A program made the translations under genes and the position numbers. Positions 12,948 to 13,769 of a stretch of DNA of 13,769 nucleotides are shown here, in pieces. Source of the DNA: JALYGK01 sp036259835 (GTDB lineage: Bacteria > Actinomycetota > UBA4738); contig DATABA010000118.1 in the NCBI GenBank assembly GCA_036259835.1, positions 1-13,769 on the forward strand, in the 5' to 3' direction. How positions within the stretch are numbered: the first letter of the stretch is position 1; each line of letters opens with the position of its first letter. Under the pieces are notes generated by a model. The model was not told where the DNA came from. It did no database searches and saw only the letters and a program-made list of their open reading frames with translations.

Positions 12948-13769
12948 CTACGGCGTGCCGCTTCCCAGTATGTGGAACGCCACGGTTGCGTCCGCCTGCT
13001 CGGAGTTACCGAGTATCAGTCGGGTCGCCGGAATCGGCTGCTCCAGATTGCCGAAGAGGTACGTCGAGAGACCGGTGATGTTGTTCAGCGAATTCCCCGG
13101 CGTGATTCCGAGGCTGCTTGCAGATACCGTCATCGAGATTGTGCAAGCACCGGTCGGAGGCGGAATAGAGAAACAGTTCCCCCCGAGTGTCCCGAGTGTC
13201 CTCGAGTTGAACTCAAGCGACGTCACCGTCACATTGACGTGGTCCATCGTTCCGCCCTCGACCCGCGGCGCTCCATCCGCCGGATTGTCGCGGTACGCGA
13301 TGTAGAAGCGGTTCGACGGCCCTGTGACGTCGGGAACGGTTGCACCGCCGGCAGCGGCCCAAAACTCGATGCCCCACAGACCGCCGGTGGTGGAGACCAA
13401 AAGCGGGTTCGGCGGAGCATTGCCGCAGGCGACTGCTTTCGCGCTCGTCGGCGCCCCGTTCAGGGTCAAGGTGGCGATGATCTTGTCGTCCCTGCGGTCG
13501 GCAGTCGCGTTCAGAACGTCCATCCCGGGACAGGGACCAATCGGAGCACTCGCCGTGTTTGTTACATCACCCGCCCGGTCGATCACCGCATGGTCTCGGA
13601 CCCCCCAGTCGTTCTGCAGGTTGATCGTCTGGTTCTTGAAGACGCTGTTGCCGGCGATCTGCCGCGTCATGAAGTCCTGGGTGTCGGTCGCCCGCCGCCT
13701 GTTGTCATCCGAGTAGGCGATATATGCGGCGCCGCGGCTGTCGACGTCGATTGTGAAGAAGTCCAGGAG
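12948..13769 (-). CDS. C-terminal part of a secreted BNR/sialidase-like protein, 5' end outside window
   Basis: The reading frame is open from the window edge to a TAG at 12948, giving the last 273 residues of a larger protein. The first visible residues, DFFTIDVDSRGAAYIAYSDD (about 3-22), resemble the repeated blades of exo-alpha-sialidase or BNR-repeat proteins in Actinomycetota, where DFF-xIDxD-G-A-xxxYxDD is common. The rest is all-beta in appearance, rich in Thr, Asn, Gly and Ser, with no membrane helix. A second related stretch, NRFYIAYRDN, occurs in the middle. Three or four Cys could form disulphides, consistent with export. It is convergent with serS and separated from it by a hairpin. 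No catalytic residue can be confirmed from this fragment, so enzymatic sialidase activity is not claimed; it may be only a surface beta-propeller with a C-terminal sandwich domain. Confidence 0.8.
   Translation of the reverse strand, partial: LLDFFTIDVDSRGAAYIAYSDDNRRRATDTQDFMTRQIAGNSVFKNQTINLQNDWGVRDHAVIDRAGDVTNTASAPIGPCPGMDVLNATADRRDDKIIATLTLNGAPTSAKAVACGNAPPNPLLVSTTGGLWGIEFWAAAGGATVPDVTGPSNRFYIAYRDNPADGAPRVEGGTMDHVNVTVTSLEFNSRTLGTLGGNCFSIPPPTGACTISMTVSASSLGITPGNSLNNITGLSTYLFGNLEQPIPATRLILGNSEQADATVAFHILGSGTP

Noticed and set aside
1..13769. Mobile elements, CRISPR arrays, phage or defence genes
   Set aside because: No transposase or integrase motifs, no regularly spaced repeats and no terminal inverted repeats were found; gene content is chromosomal housekeeping plus small conserved-looking genes.

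Overview
The window looks like a chromosomal, housekeeping-rich stretch from a high-GC Gram-positive of the Actinomycetota, probably an uncultured or little-studied lineage. The reasons are the GC-rich sequence, frequent GTG starts, and the actinobacterial gene order fhaA-fhaB-pstP-rodA-pbpA-Ser/Thr kinase with a tRNA-Leu(CAG) on the outer side of fhaA. I see no insertion sequence, CRISPR array, phage gene or integrase.

Region 1 (1-6468, minus strand) is one tightly packed operon, read right to left: fhaA, fhaB, pstP, rodA, pbpA and a PknB-type kinase that runs off the left edge at the start of its PASTA region. Junctions are 3 bp apart, 4 bp overlapping, directly abutting, 1 bp overlapping and 4 bp apart. 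The set couples wall synthesis (RodA glycosyltransferase plus PbpA transpeptidase) to phosphorylation signalling (kinase, PP2C phosphatase and two FHA phosphothreonine readers). A perfect TATAAT lies upstream of fhaA.

Region 2 (6582-7797, plus) starts with tRNA-Leu(CAG), followed after only 35 bp by three small genes: a four-helix DUF6529-like membrane protein, a 74-residue single-pass protein and an NTF2/SnoaL-fold protein. Region 3 (7807-8779, minus) is an M23 peptidase of lipoprotein type followed by an 88-residue hydrophilic protein with an internal 21-residue repeat. Regions 2 and 3 meet tail to tail in a perfect 17-bp palindrome that contains both stop codons.

Region 4 (9036-12877, plus) starts from a divergent intergenic region with several short inverted repeats lying on the putative promoters. 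It encodes a secreted, membrane-anchored beta-domain protein, a two-helix membrane protein with a long acidic Ser/Thr/Pro/Ala-rich cytoplasmic tail, a DUF4446 membrane protein and seryl-tRNA synthetase. A strong convergent hairpin separates serS from region 5 (12948-13769, minus), the 3' end of an extracellular protein with sialidase/BNR-like sequence.

The known part is the wall-signalling operon. The least explained parts are the small genes behind the tRNA and the pair of envelope proteins upstream of DUF4446-serS. I saw no clear evidence of a wholly new defence or mobile system.
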